In this document: piece after piece, positions 1 through 6,309 of the stretch
Layout of the letters: every line of letters begins with the position of its first letter
Position numbering within the stretch: position 1 is the stretch's first letter
DNA from: Prevotella sp.
GTDB taxonomy: Bacteria > Bacteroidota > Bacteroidia > Bacteroidales > Bacteroidaceae
Direction of reading: 5' to 3'
DNA: 13,181 nt
NCBI GenBank assembly: GCA_022732315.1
Contig: JAIJUV010000063.1
Location: forward strand, 1-13,181
Notes under the pieces: model-generated
What the model was told of the DNA's origin: nothing
The model's input: the letters and a program-made list of their open reading frames with translations, nothing else
Databases searched by the model: none
Position numbers and translations under genes: made by a program

Positions 1-197
1 AGGACGAATATCCTTTTCGTTTATTGAAGCTTAGTAAACCTGACTTGTCAATTTCTTGACGGTTCGTTTCTTTTACCCAGTCAACTTTCTTATTTCTAAA
101 AAGTTAACCGCTTCTTGTACTACTTGTCTGTTTATGTAAAATCTTTCAAAGAACTCTTTTTTCTGTTGCTTTGAGTAATGCTTGATTTCTCAAAAGC
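1..197 (-). other. Putative rRNA operon 5' leader (16S expected beyond base 1)
   Basis: No open reading frame is credible here. Read on the minus strand, the segment starts just after a perfect consensus promoter and carries a boxA-like GTTCTTTGAAAGAT at 154-141, the kind of antitermination element found early in rRNA leaders. It ends with AAAGGATATTCGTCCT at 16-1, which I recall as typical of sequence just ahead of 16S rRNA in Prevotella/Bacteroides. The 16S gene itself is not in the window, so the assignment is recognition from memory plus context. The alternative is the leader of another stable RNA or of a protein gene to the left. Confidence 0.65.
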
Positions 198-202
198 GAG
201 TG

Positions 203-234
203 CAAAAGTACGAACAATTCTTGAATCCACCAAA
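203..234 (-). promoter_or_regulatory. Bacteroidota-type promoter for the leftward (probably rRNA) unit
   Basis: On the minus strand TTTG (234-231) is followed after exactly 20 bases by TACTTTTG (210-203), a perfect match to the Bacteroidota -33/-7 consensus TTTG-N19/20-TAnnTTTG. The start site is predicted near 197. AT-rich DNA upstream (235-320) would suit a strong, UP-element-like stable RNA promoter. Confidence 0.75.
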
Positions 235-328
235 TTTTTCACGAAAAAAGTTTAATTTTACCTTGTATTTTAACAGTTATAAACAATTATAAGCATTTTT
301 CTTTCTTTTTACTCCTTATAATATACAT

Positions 329-347
329 ACACACATGTCATGTGTGT
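329..347. repeat. Perfect 9-1-9 palindrome in a purine/pyrimidine-alternating tract
   Basis: ACACACATG (329-337) and CATGTGTGT (339-347) are perfect inverted copies around one base. The palindrome lies at the left end of a stretch (about 321-392) rich in alternating CA/TG/CG/TA steps. It sits between two divergent promoters and could be an operator or just an extrudable or Z-prone sequence. Its function is unknown. Confidence 0.6.
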
Positions 348-425
348 GCAGGCACACAGGCACGCATACCCATAGGCGTACGCATACGCAAACATATTTA
401 ATATACGATAAAAACAGGGAGAACT

Positions 426-457
426 TTTGGCTATTCCAATATTTCTTCGTACTTTTG
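426..457 (+). promoter_or_regulatory. Promoter of the B3/B4-domain gene
   Basis: TTTG (426-429), 20 bases, then TACTTTTG (450-457) is an exact consensus match. The start site should fall near 463-465, about 35 bases before the ATG at 500. It argues against the upstream in-frame ATG at 335, which would lie ahead of the promoter. Confidence 0.75.
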
Positions 458-499
458 CTCTACCAATCAGTTAGGTTTAACAGAAAACGGAAATTCATC

Positions 500-1165
500 A
501 TGAAAATTATTGTATCAGAAGAAATCGAATCAGTTTGCCCCACCTTTGTGGGTGCATGCGTTGAAGCCAATGTAGTGAACACCCCTTATTGTCAAGAACT
601 CTGGGATGAGATTCACGCACTTGGCGAAAAATACAAGCAGACGCTGACCACGGAATCGCTGAAAGAGATGAGTGGAATCTCTGCCACCCGAAAGGTGTAT
701 CGTGCCTGCGGCAAGGACCCTTCGCGCTATCGCCCTGCTTCCGAAGCACTCATCCGAAGAATGCTGCAGGGCAAGGAACTCTATCAAAGAGATACGCTGG
801 TGGACTTGGTAAATCTGGCAAGCATCGCATACGGCTACAGTATCGGCGGTTTTGACGCCGATAAGTTTGAGGGAGACACTCTGACCCTAGGTGTGGGCAA
901 GGCAGGCGAACCATACGAGGGCATCGGCAGAGGCATAATCAACATCGAAGGCCTGCCTGTTTACCGAGACAATATCGGTGGTGTGGGAACTCCAACCAGC
1001 GACAATGAGCGAACCAAGATGAATAGCGACACTACCCACCTGGTGGTTCTCATCAACGGATATGATGGAGACGAACAGCATGTTCGCGAGAATGCTGAGT
1101 ACATCATCCAGCTTCTGAAGAAGTATTGCCAAAGCGATGGAGGCAGCTACTTCATCTATCAATAG
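500..1165 (+). CDS. B3/B4 tRNA-binding-domain protein
   Basis: This 221-residue cytoplasmic protein matches the stand-alone B3/B4 domain family, related to the B3/B4 module of the phenylalanyl-tRNA synthetase beta chain, which there resembles an editing domain. Stand-alone members are presumed to act on aminoacyl-tRNA or amino acids, but the substrate is not established. Visible family features are GISATRKVYRACGKDPSRYRPA-like residues 59-80, the helical VDLVNLASIAYGYSIGG block (101-117), the GRGIINIEGLPVYRD strand pair (143-157) and a C-terminal LVVLINGYDG block (181-190). No signal peptide or membrane segment is seen. I chose the ATG at 500 because the promoter ends at 457 and the 55 extra residues from an upstream ATG at 335 are a low-complexity His/Thr/Arg translation of repeats. 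It is monocistronic and convergent with the small leftward RNA unit. Confidence 0.82.
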   Translation: MKIIVSEEIESVCPTFVGACVEANVVNTPYCQELWDEIHALGEKYKQTLTTESLKEMSGISATRKVYRACGKDPSRYRPASEALIRRMLQGKELYQRDTLVDLVNLASIAYGYSIGGFDADKFEGDTLTLGVGKAGEPYEGIGRGIINIEGLPVYRDNIGGVGTPTSDNERTKMNSDTTHLVVLINGYDGDEQHVRENAEYIIQLLKKYCQSDGGSYFIYQ

Positions 1166-1195
1166 TACTTCATTCATAAAGAAAGAAATCTCTCT

Positions 1196-1230
1196 AAAAA
1201 GAAAAAGGGGACCGGCCACTGCCGGTCCCC
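1196..1230 (-). terminator. Intrinsic terminator, minus strand
   Basis: GGGGACCGGC (1207-1216) and GCCGGTCCCC (1221-1230) form a perfect 10-bp stem with a 4-base loop. On the minus strand the stem is followed by TTTTTCTTTTT (1206-1196), a strong U-tract; on the plus strand no T-run follows. It therefore terminates leftward transcription, although the stem may also protect the 3' end of the B3/B4 mRNA. Confidence 0.88.
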
Positions 1231-1387
1231 AAGACGAGAGAGATATAAGTGTTGACATTGTCAACAACGAGGCAAAATCACTTTGCCTTATATCTTTATA
1301 TTCATTATCACTTATATGACAAGCCGCCTCACAAATATGACTTTTTGTCATACATCATCCCTCTTTTGTTTAACAACTTACAAATTC
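1196..1387 (-). ncRNA. Candidate structured small RNA (~190 nt), undescribed
   Basis: The leftward unit runs from the start site predicted by the promoter at 1393-1424 to the terminator. In RNA order it can form a 6-bp hairpin (1352-1347 with 1341-1336, five-base loop), then a two-hairpin junction closed by AGATATAAG/CTTATATCT (1295-1287 with 1249-1241). The enclosed hairpins are GGCAAA/TTTGCC (1287-1282/1276-1271; base 1287 is shared) and GTTGACA/TGTCAAC (1265-1259/1257-1251). The terminator follows. No convincing protein is encoded: the frame from an ATG at 1351 has no stop before the terminator, and a 9-codon frame from 1357 is very short. The gene beyond the terminator is on the opposite strand, so it is not a leader for it. 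I could not match it to 6S, tmRNA or another RNA family. The family is unknown and the unit itself is well supported. Confidence 0.62.
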
Positions 1388-1392
1388 GGGTA

Positions 1393-1424
1393 CAAAGATA
1401 CATACATTTTATAAAACAAACAAA
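1393..1424 (-). promoter_or_regulatory. Promoter of the small leftward RNA unit
   Basis: On the minus strand TTTG (1424-1421), 20 bases, TATCTTTG (1400-1393) is a perfect consensus match. It lies 162 bases beyond the stop of the HAD gene and is independent of that gene's own promoter at 2422-2452. The stretch 1425-1561 is AT-rich and holds nothing else I can identify; I see no strong terminator for the HAD gene in it. Confidence 0.75.
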
Positions 1425-1561
1425 CTTTTTGATAACAAAACACCACAATTACCTTATTTTTCTATCTTTTTCGTATATTTTCCGCATATTTATTTACTTT
1501 TAGAAACTATTTAGAACTAAAAAGAGACAAAAGGTAAGGATTAATATCAAAAAGCTGCTCT

Positions 1562-2353
1562 TTAGATTACTCCATACTTCAGCAGGGCATTCCTAACTCC
1601 ATCCTCATCTACATGGGTGGTAATATAATCGGCCACCTGCTTCAGTTCTTCGCCGGCATTGCCCATTGCCACACCCACTCCAGCTTCCTTGATGATAGAG
1701 ATATCGTTGCCGCCATCGCCGAAAGCCATAGTTTCCTCAATGTTCAAACCCAGATAATCAGCCATGGCATGAAGTCCCTTTCCCTTATCGGCTCCACTTG
1801 CCGTGATGTCGGTAAAGGCAGGATGCCATCTGCCGGAAGTACAATTTTCGAGCGTAGGCATCAGGAGCGCCTCCTGCTCCACGGTGCAGAAAGGAGTAAC
1901 CTGCAGGATAGCCTCATCACCCAAACTGTTGATATCGGTGACAAAAACGCTGCTGTCTACCCCCAATCCCTTGCAGAAAATCTCATAAACCTCGTCCGTA
2001 TAATGATGAATGGCAAAATAGCTCTCGCTTACCACGATGGCAGGATAGTTATCTCTATCAGCAGCCTCGATGATTTTCTTCACGTCAGAAGGAAGGATGG
2101 CGTGCTGGCTCACCAATGTATCCTCCACAAAGCAGCGGGCACCATTGGCAGTGATGTAACCATCTATGAGATGCTCTATCTGGCCTAGGTTATTGATGAT
2201 CTGCTTGGGGCGTCCCGTAGAAATATACACCTCTACCCCATTCTTCTTAGCCTGTTCCAAGGCGTCCACTGTGCTCTGCGGAATCCTGTGGGTCTTGAAA
2301 CTCACCAACGTGCCGTCGATGTCGAAAAACAATGCTTTTATCTTCTTATCCAT
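1562..2353 (-). CDS. Cof-type HAD-IIB phosphatase
   Basis: This 263-residue protein is a full-length member of the Cof/HAD-IIB hydrolases, cytoplasmic Mg-dependent phosphatases acting on sugar phosphates, nucleotides or cofactors through a phospho-aspartate. All four HAD motifs are visible: FFDIDGT with Asp11 and Asp13, STGR with Ser45/Thr46, the motif III lysine in GADKGKGL (Lys190), and GDGGNDISI with Asp213 and Asp217. The C2-type cap lies between motifs II and III (about residues 80-190), as in subclass IIB. The substrate cannot be read from sequence. The start at 2353 begins directly with the family's usual short lead into motif I and lies about 62 bases after the predicted start site. 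It is transcribed alone, divergent from the lipoprotein gene. Confidence 0.93.
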   Translation of the reverse strand: MDKKIKALFFDIDGTLVSFKTHRIPQSTVDALEQAKKNGVEVYISTGRPKQIINNLGQIEHLIDGYITANGARCFVEDTLVSQHAILPSDVKKIIEAADRDNYPAIVVSESYFAIHHYTDEVYEIFCKGLGVDSSVFVTDINSLGDEAILQVTPFCTVEQEALLMPTLENCTSGRWHPAFTDITASGADKGKGLHAMADYLGLNIEETMAFGDGGNDISIIKEAGVGVAMGNAGEELKQVADYITTHVDEDGVRNALLKYGVI

Positions 2354-2421
2354 AAATATGTCTTTTAAACCTTAATATATATAAAGAGGTGTAAGCCTCA
2401 TCTTGCTCTGATTTTCAGGTG

Positions 2422-2452
2422 CAAAATTACTAAAAAACAGATAATTAGCAAA
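2422..2452 (-). promoter_or_regulatory. Promoter of the HAD phosphatase gene
   Basis: On the minus strand TTTG (2452-2449), 19 bases, then TAATTTTG (2429-2422). Start site expected near 2416. It is arranged back-to-back with the lipoprotein promoter, whose -33 element begins 26 bases away. Confidence 0.7.
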
Positions 2453-2477
2453 AGAAATGCAGATTTTTTAAATTTTC

Positions 2478-2509
2478 CTTGCCACTTTCGCAGAAAAAAC
2501 GTATATTTG
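2478..2509 (+). promoter_or_regulatory. Promoter of the fimbrillin-like lipoprotein gene
   Basis: TATATTTG (2502-2509) is an exact -7 box. Twenty bases upstream is CTTG (2478-2481), one mismatch from the -33 consensus. This gives a 5' UTR of about 65 bases before the ATG at 2580. Confidence 0.65.
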
Positions 2510-2579
2510 CTTCGACTTTCATGCACAAGAAAACATCTTGACCCATGCATAGGAAAGCAATCCAAAAACCTAAAAGATT

Positions 2580-3557
2580 ATGAAGAAGAAGAACTACGCT
2601 CTCGTAGCATCCTTCCTGATGATGCTAGTAGTGACGCTTACTTCATGCGAAAAGTTTGCACTCGATGAAACGAGTACTGACCCACATGATGCAAACGCCA
2701 ATGTAACCTTCCATGTCTCCATGGGAAAGAACCAGTCGACTGAATTCAACACCAAGGCGGCTGGATTCAACACTCAGTTGTCTGAAATCAGCACCAAGGC
2801 AGCCGACACCAATACCATCCCTCTGGAGAAAGTATGCTCCCGACTCTCACTCGGCATCTTCGACGAAATAGGAAAGGTGAAGACCCTCAACACCCTATCT
2901 ACAGACAAGGAATACGGCAAGTTCTCCGTCGCTCTGGACGAAGGCGAATACCGGGTAGTCATCATCGGACATAACGGAGCCGGCAACTGCACCATCAGCT
3001 CTCCGGAAAAGATAAAATTCAGCAACAACAAACTCACCGACACCTTTTATTATTACGGCAGAATCAATATCACCAGCGAGGAAACCGAAGAGACGATAGA
3101 ACTGAAACGAGCCGTGGCACAATTCAAGGTCCACATCACCGACTCCGTCATCCCAGCCAATGCCCGAAGCATCAAGTTCTACTACACGGGAGGCAGCAGC
3201 ACCCTCGACGCCACCAGCGGTTATGGATGCGTAAACAGCCGCCAGACCGAAATCTTCAAACTGGCTAAAGACCAGAGAGACTATTCCGTATATACCTTCC
3301 CTCATGAAGACAGTCAGGGACTGAACATGAAAATCAGCATTCTCGACGCCGATGCCAAAACCATCAGGGAACTGGATAAAGACAACATCGAGGTGAAGTG
3401 CAACTACATCACCAAGGCAAACATCAGCCTAGCCGAAAGTTCCGGCGACAATCCGGGTGGCGGCGATGGAGAAAATGGAGACGATAAAGGAAACGGCGGA
3501 TTCAATATCCAGTTCAATCCGGAATGGGAAGGAGAAATAAACGTTGAATTTGAATAA
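2580..3557 (+). CDS. FimB/Mfa2-family fimbrial subunit-like lipoprotein
   Basis: This 325-residue protein begins with a lipoprotein signal (MKKKN, hydrophobic 7-20, lipobox LTSC with Cys23), so it is probably anchored in the outer membrane. The body resembles FimB/Mfa2-type fimbrillin subunits of Bacteroidota: a LSLGIFDEIGK block (89-99), an EGEYRVVIIGHN strand (121-132), an IELKRAVAQFKVHITD block (173-188) opening a second beta domain, and a C-terminal strand pair. In that family such proteins anchor or cap surface fimbriae. Residues 56-79 hold a loose internal repeat (FNTKAAGFNT / ISTKAADTNT). A Gly/Asp linker (about 289-307) precedes a short terminal segment containing an NPEWEG motif. No fimbrillin or usher-like partner lies beside it, so it may be an orphan or serve another adhesin. 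Family assignment is from pattern recognition, not a search. Confidence 0.66.
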   Translation: MKKKNYALVASFLMMLVVTLTSCEKFALDETSTDPHDANANVTFHVSMGKNQSTEFNTKAAGFNTQLSEISTKAADTNTIPLEKVCSRLSLGIFDEIGKVKTLNTLSTDKEYGKFSVALDEGEYRVVIIGHNGAGNCTISSPEKIKFSNNKLTDTFYYYGRINITSEETEETIELKRAVAQFKVHITDSVIPANARSIKFYYTGGSSTLDATSGYGCVNSRQTEIFKLAKDQRDYSVYTFPHEDSQGLNMKISILDADAKTIRELDKDNIEVKCNYITKANISLAESSGDNPGGGDGENGDDKGNGGFNIQFNPEWEGEINVEFE

Positions 3558-3607
3558 CTTATCAAAGATAAAGAGGATAACTTATCAAAGATAAAGAGAA
3601 TAACTTA
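3554..3607 (+). repeat. 23-bp tandem repeat spanning the stop codon
   Basis: Two tandem copies (3554-3576 and 3577-3599) differ only at the last base, and eight bases of a third copy follow (3600-3607). The first copy contains the TAA stop of the lipoprotein gene. The repeat reads ATAACTTATCAAAGATAAAG at its start. It is probably replication slippage in the 3' UTR. Confidence 0.85.
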
Positions 3608-3623
3608 CCATATTATTTAGGAG

Positions 3624-3663
3624 AAAAAGAACAACGAGAATTCATCTTGTATGTTCTTTTTTT
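3624..3663 (+). terminator. Intrinsic terminator after the lipoprotein gene
   Basis: AAAAAGAACA (3624-3633) pairs with TGTTCTTTTT (3652-3661). The stem continues inward with ACGAGA/TCTTGT (3634-3639/3645-3650, one G-U pair, one bulged base) around a five-base loop. A T-run to 3663 completes a rho-independent terminator. It separates the lipoprotein gene from the exporter operon. Confidence 0.8.
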
Positions 3664-3714
3664 CCACAATATAATATATTTTTCGATTCTTAAAGATTTG
3701 ATAATTAAATTTTC

Positions 3715-3745
3715 TTTGCCATTTAAGAATAATTCCATAATTTTG
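3715..3745 (+). promoter_or_regulatory. Promoter of the exporter operon
   Basis: TTTG (3715-3718), 19 bases, TAATTTTG (3738-3745) fits the consensus. The start site near 3752 leaves a 5' UTR of about 26 bases. No regulator gene is adjacent and I see no clear operator. Confidence 0.75.
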
Positions 3746-3777
3746 CATCTGATATTATATAATATTATTGTAAAAGG

Positions 3778-5286
3778 ATGAAAAAAATATTAACTCTTAT
3801 CATGCTGATGGGAGCAATGACTGCCGCCGAGGCTCAATCTCTGGAATTGAACCTGGACAGTTGCCGTGCCATGGCGCTGCGCAACAACAAGCAGCTCAAT
3901 GCCTCTAAGCTCAAGAAAGACGTGGCGACCAACCTGAAGAAGTCGGCACGCACGAAATATTTGCCAAAGGTTGATGCCTTGGGCGGATACGAATGGTTCA
4001 GTAAGGAGATTTCCCTGCTCAATGATGGTCAGAAATCAGCATTCAGCAATCTGGGATCCAATATCCTGGGCGGCATTTCCGGCAACGCCAACAATATGAT
4101 GACCGAACTGGTGGGCAAAGGATTGCTTACCCCGGAACAGGCGCAGAAGATTGGCGGATTGCTCAACGAGAAAGGTGGAATTATCCAGCAGCAGGGCAAC
4201 GCCCTGGGACAGAGTGTGGTGGATGCCTTCCGCACCGATACCCGCAACATGTGGGCTGGTAGCGTGATGGTGCGACAGCCTATCTACATGGGTGGAGCCA
4301 TCATCGCAGCCAACAAGATAGCCGACATCGGTGAGCAAATCGCCGACAACGACCTCGACATGCAGACCCAGCAGACCCTCTACAGCATCGACCAGGCCTA
4401 CTGGCTCGCCGTTTCCCTGAAACAGAAATACAAGCTTGCCACCAGCTATCACGAACTGGTGAAGAAGCTCAACGAGGATGTGCACAAGATGATTCAGCAG
4501 GGAGTAGCCACCAAGGCGGATGGACTGAAGGTAGATGTAAAGGTGAACGAAGCCGAGATGAAGATTACCCAGGCAGAAGACGGACTGGTACTCTCGAAGA
4601 TGCTGCTCTGTCAGCTTTGCGGCATTCCGATGAACCAGCAGATAACCCTTGCCGATGAAGACAAGGAGTCGCTGGCACTGTCAGGAACACCTGTAGATAC
4701 GGAACAGCAGCGGGTAGCCGCATCCGATTCAGCCATGAACACCCGTCCGGAGTTGCGCATGCTGCAGAACACCCTCGACATCTCGAAGCAGGCCACCAAT
4801 CTGGTGCGTGCCGTCTATCTGCCACATGTGGCTTTAACCGGCGGATACACCATCTCGAATCCGAATGTTTTCAATGGTTTCGAGAAGAAGTTTGCAGGTG
4901 TATGGAATGTGGGCGTCATCGTTCAGGTGCCGGTATGGAACTGGTTCGACGGAGCCTACAAGGTGCGTGCAGCCAAGGCAGCCAGCAACATCGCCCAGAT
5001 GAATCTCGACGATACCCGCGAGAAAATCCATCTTCAGATTGCCCAAAGCCAGTTTAAGGTAAAGGAAGCACAGAAGAAGCTCAGCATGGCGATGAAGAAC
5101 ATTGACAGTGCCGAGGAGAACCTGAGATGCGCCAACCTGGGATTCAAGGAAGGCGTGATGGAGGTGACCGACGTGATGGCTGCACAGACAGCCTGGCAGC
5201 AGGCTCAAAGCCAGAAGATTGACGCCGAAATCGACGTGAAGCTTACCCAGGTGGGCTTGAACAAGGCACTGGGTATCCTGCAGTAA
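3778..5286 (+). CDS. TolC-family outer membrane efflux protein
   Basis: This 502-residue protein is the outer membrane channel of a tripartite exporter. A signal peptide (residues 1-19, AEA cleavage before QS) is followed by two OEP repeats. The first starts at LNLDSCRAMALRNNKQL (about 24-40) and runs to the CQLCGIP turn near 278-284. The second starts around 322 (TRPELRMLQ) and ends with VGLNKALGILQ. Long heptad-like helices at 195-275 and 400-490 fit the alpha-barrel tunnel, and the conserved LGFKEGVMEVTDVMAAQTAW block (454-473) is typical. The stretch 80-155, rich in Gly, Asn and Gln, is an extended loop in the first repeat. It is first in the operon, so channel, adaptor and permeases are probably made together. 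Confidence 0.92.
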   Translation: MKKILTLIMLMGAMTAAEAQSLELNLDSCRAMALRNNKQLNASKLKKDVATNLKKSARTKYLPKVDALGGYEWFSKEISLLNDGQKSAFSNLGSNILGGISGNANNMMTELVGKGLLTPEQAQKIGGLLNEKGGIIQQQGNALGQSVVDAFRTDTRNMWAGSVMVRQPIYMGGAIIAANKIADIGEQIADNDLDMQTQQTLYSIDQAYWLAVSLKQKYKLATSYHELVKKLNEDVHKMIQQGVATKADGLKVDVKVNEAEMKITQAEDGLVLSKMLLCQLCGIPMNQQITLADEDKESLALSGTPVDTEQQRVAASDSAMNTRPELRMLQNTLDISKQATNLVRAVYLPHVALTGGYTISNPNVFNGFEKKFAGVWNVGVIVQVPVWNWFDGAYKVRAAKAASNIAQMNLDDTREKIHLQIAQSQFKVKEAQKKLSMAMKNIDSAEENLRCANLGFKEGVMEVTDVMAAQTAWQQAQSQKIDAEIDVKLTQVGLNKALGILQ

Positions 5287-5320
5287 TAATAAAAACATCA
5301 AATATAATTCAGAAAGAAAT

Positions 5321-6304
5321 ATGTCTAAGAAATCACAGCATAACAATATATTGCTCGCCGTTATCGGATTTACGGCAGTAGTCATCCTCGTGGGTGTCAT
5401 CGGTTTCTTCACCTTGGAACAGAAGGACGATACCATCCAGGGCGAAGTGGAAGTATCAGAATACAGAGTATCCTGCAAGTTGCCGGGTCGTGTAGTAGAA
5501 TTGAGAGTGAAAGAGGGCGACTACGTTCACGTGGGCGACACCCTCGCCATCCTCGAAGTTCCAGAGATGAAATCGCAGGAGCAGATGCTCCAAGCCACCA
5601 ATGCAGCAGCCGAGGCAATGAAGGATCTTACCGACGCCGGCGCCCGCAAGGAACAGATTCAGGGTGCCTTCCAGCTGGTTCAGCAGGCAGAAGCAGCCGC
5701 TACCATCGCCAAGAAAACCTACGACCGCATGCAGAACCTCTACAACGAGGGCGTCATCAGCGGTCAGAAGCGCGACGAGGCCTTCGCTGCCTACAAGGCT
5801 ACAGAGGCTCAGGTGGCAGCAGCCAGAAGCCAGTATGAGATGGCGAAGAACGGTGCCCGTGAACAGGAAAAGCGCATGGCAGCCAACAACACACAGGCTT
5901 CCAAGAGCGCCGTGGATGTAGTGAAGAATCTTTTGAAAGAGACCGTTCAGGTGGCTCAGTGCGAGGGCGAGGTAAGCAACGTCTATCCTAAGGTAGGCGA
6001 GCTGGTAGGTCTCGGTTCTCCAATCATGAGCATCTCTATCATGAGCGATATGTGGGGCACCTTCAATGTGCGTGAAGACCATCTGCAGGGTTTGAACAAG
6101 GGCGATGAGTTCACCGCTTTCGTTCCTGCCTTCAACAAGGAAATCAAGATGAAGGTGTATTACCTGAAGGATCAGGGTTCTTACGCCACCTGGAAAGCCA
6201 CCAAGGACAATGGCGATTACGACCGCAAGACTTTCGAGGTGAAGGCCCGTCCTATCACCAAGCTCGAAGGTTTGCGCCCGGGAATGTCACTCATCATTAA
6301 ATAA
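5321..6304 (+). CDS. HlyD-family periplasmic adaptor (membrane fusion protein)
   Basis: This 327-residue protein links the inner membrane permeases to the TolC channel. One N-terminal membrane anchor (10-31) is followed by a split biotinyl-lipoyl-like domain: the first half at about 46-82 (CKLPGRVVELRVKEGDYVHVGD) and the second at 208-240 (EGEVSNVYPKVGELVGLGSP). Between them lies a coiled-coil hairpin rich in Ala, Gln and Glu (82-205) with the typical YNEGVISGQKRDEA turn (141-154). A beta-barrel domain follows (245-327) and ends with GLRPGMS. It starts 34 bp after tolC and ends 5 bp before the first permease. The order matches YhiI/YbhG-like exporters. Confidence 0.92.
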   Translation: MSKKSQHNNILLAVIGFTAVVILVGVIGFFTLEQKDDTIQGEVEVSEYRVSCKLPGRVVELRVKEGDYVHVGDTLAILEVPEMKSQEQMLQATNAAAEAMKDLTDAGARKEQIQGAFQLVQQAEAAATIAKKTYDRMQNLYNEGVISGQKRDEAFAAYKATEAQVAAARSQYEMAKNGAREQEKRMAANNTQASKSAVDVVKNLLKETVQVAQCEGEVSNVYPKVGELVGLGSPIMSISIMSDMWGTFNVREDHLQGLNKGDEFTAFVPAFNKEIKMKVYYLKDQGSYATWKATKDNGDYDRKTFEVKARPITKLEGLRPGMSLIIK

Positions 6305-6309
6305 CTTCT

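Noticed and set aside
335..499. N-terminal extension of the B3/B4 protein from ATG 335
   Set aside because: It translates a low-complexity CA/CG tract, runs through a consensus promoter at 426-457 and has no resemblance to the family.
1207..1230. Terminator for the B3/B4 gene on the plus strand
   Set aside because: No T-run follows the stem on that strand; the U-tract is on the minus-strand side, so it mainly serves the leftward RNA.
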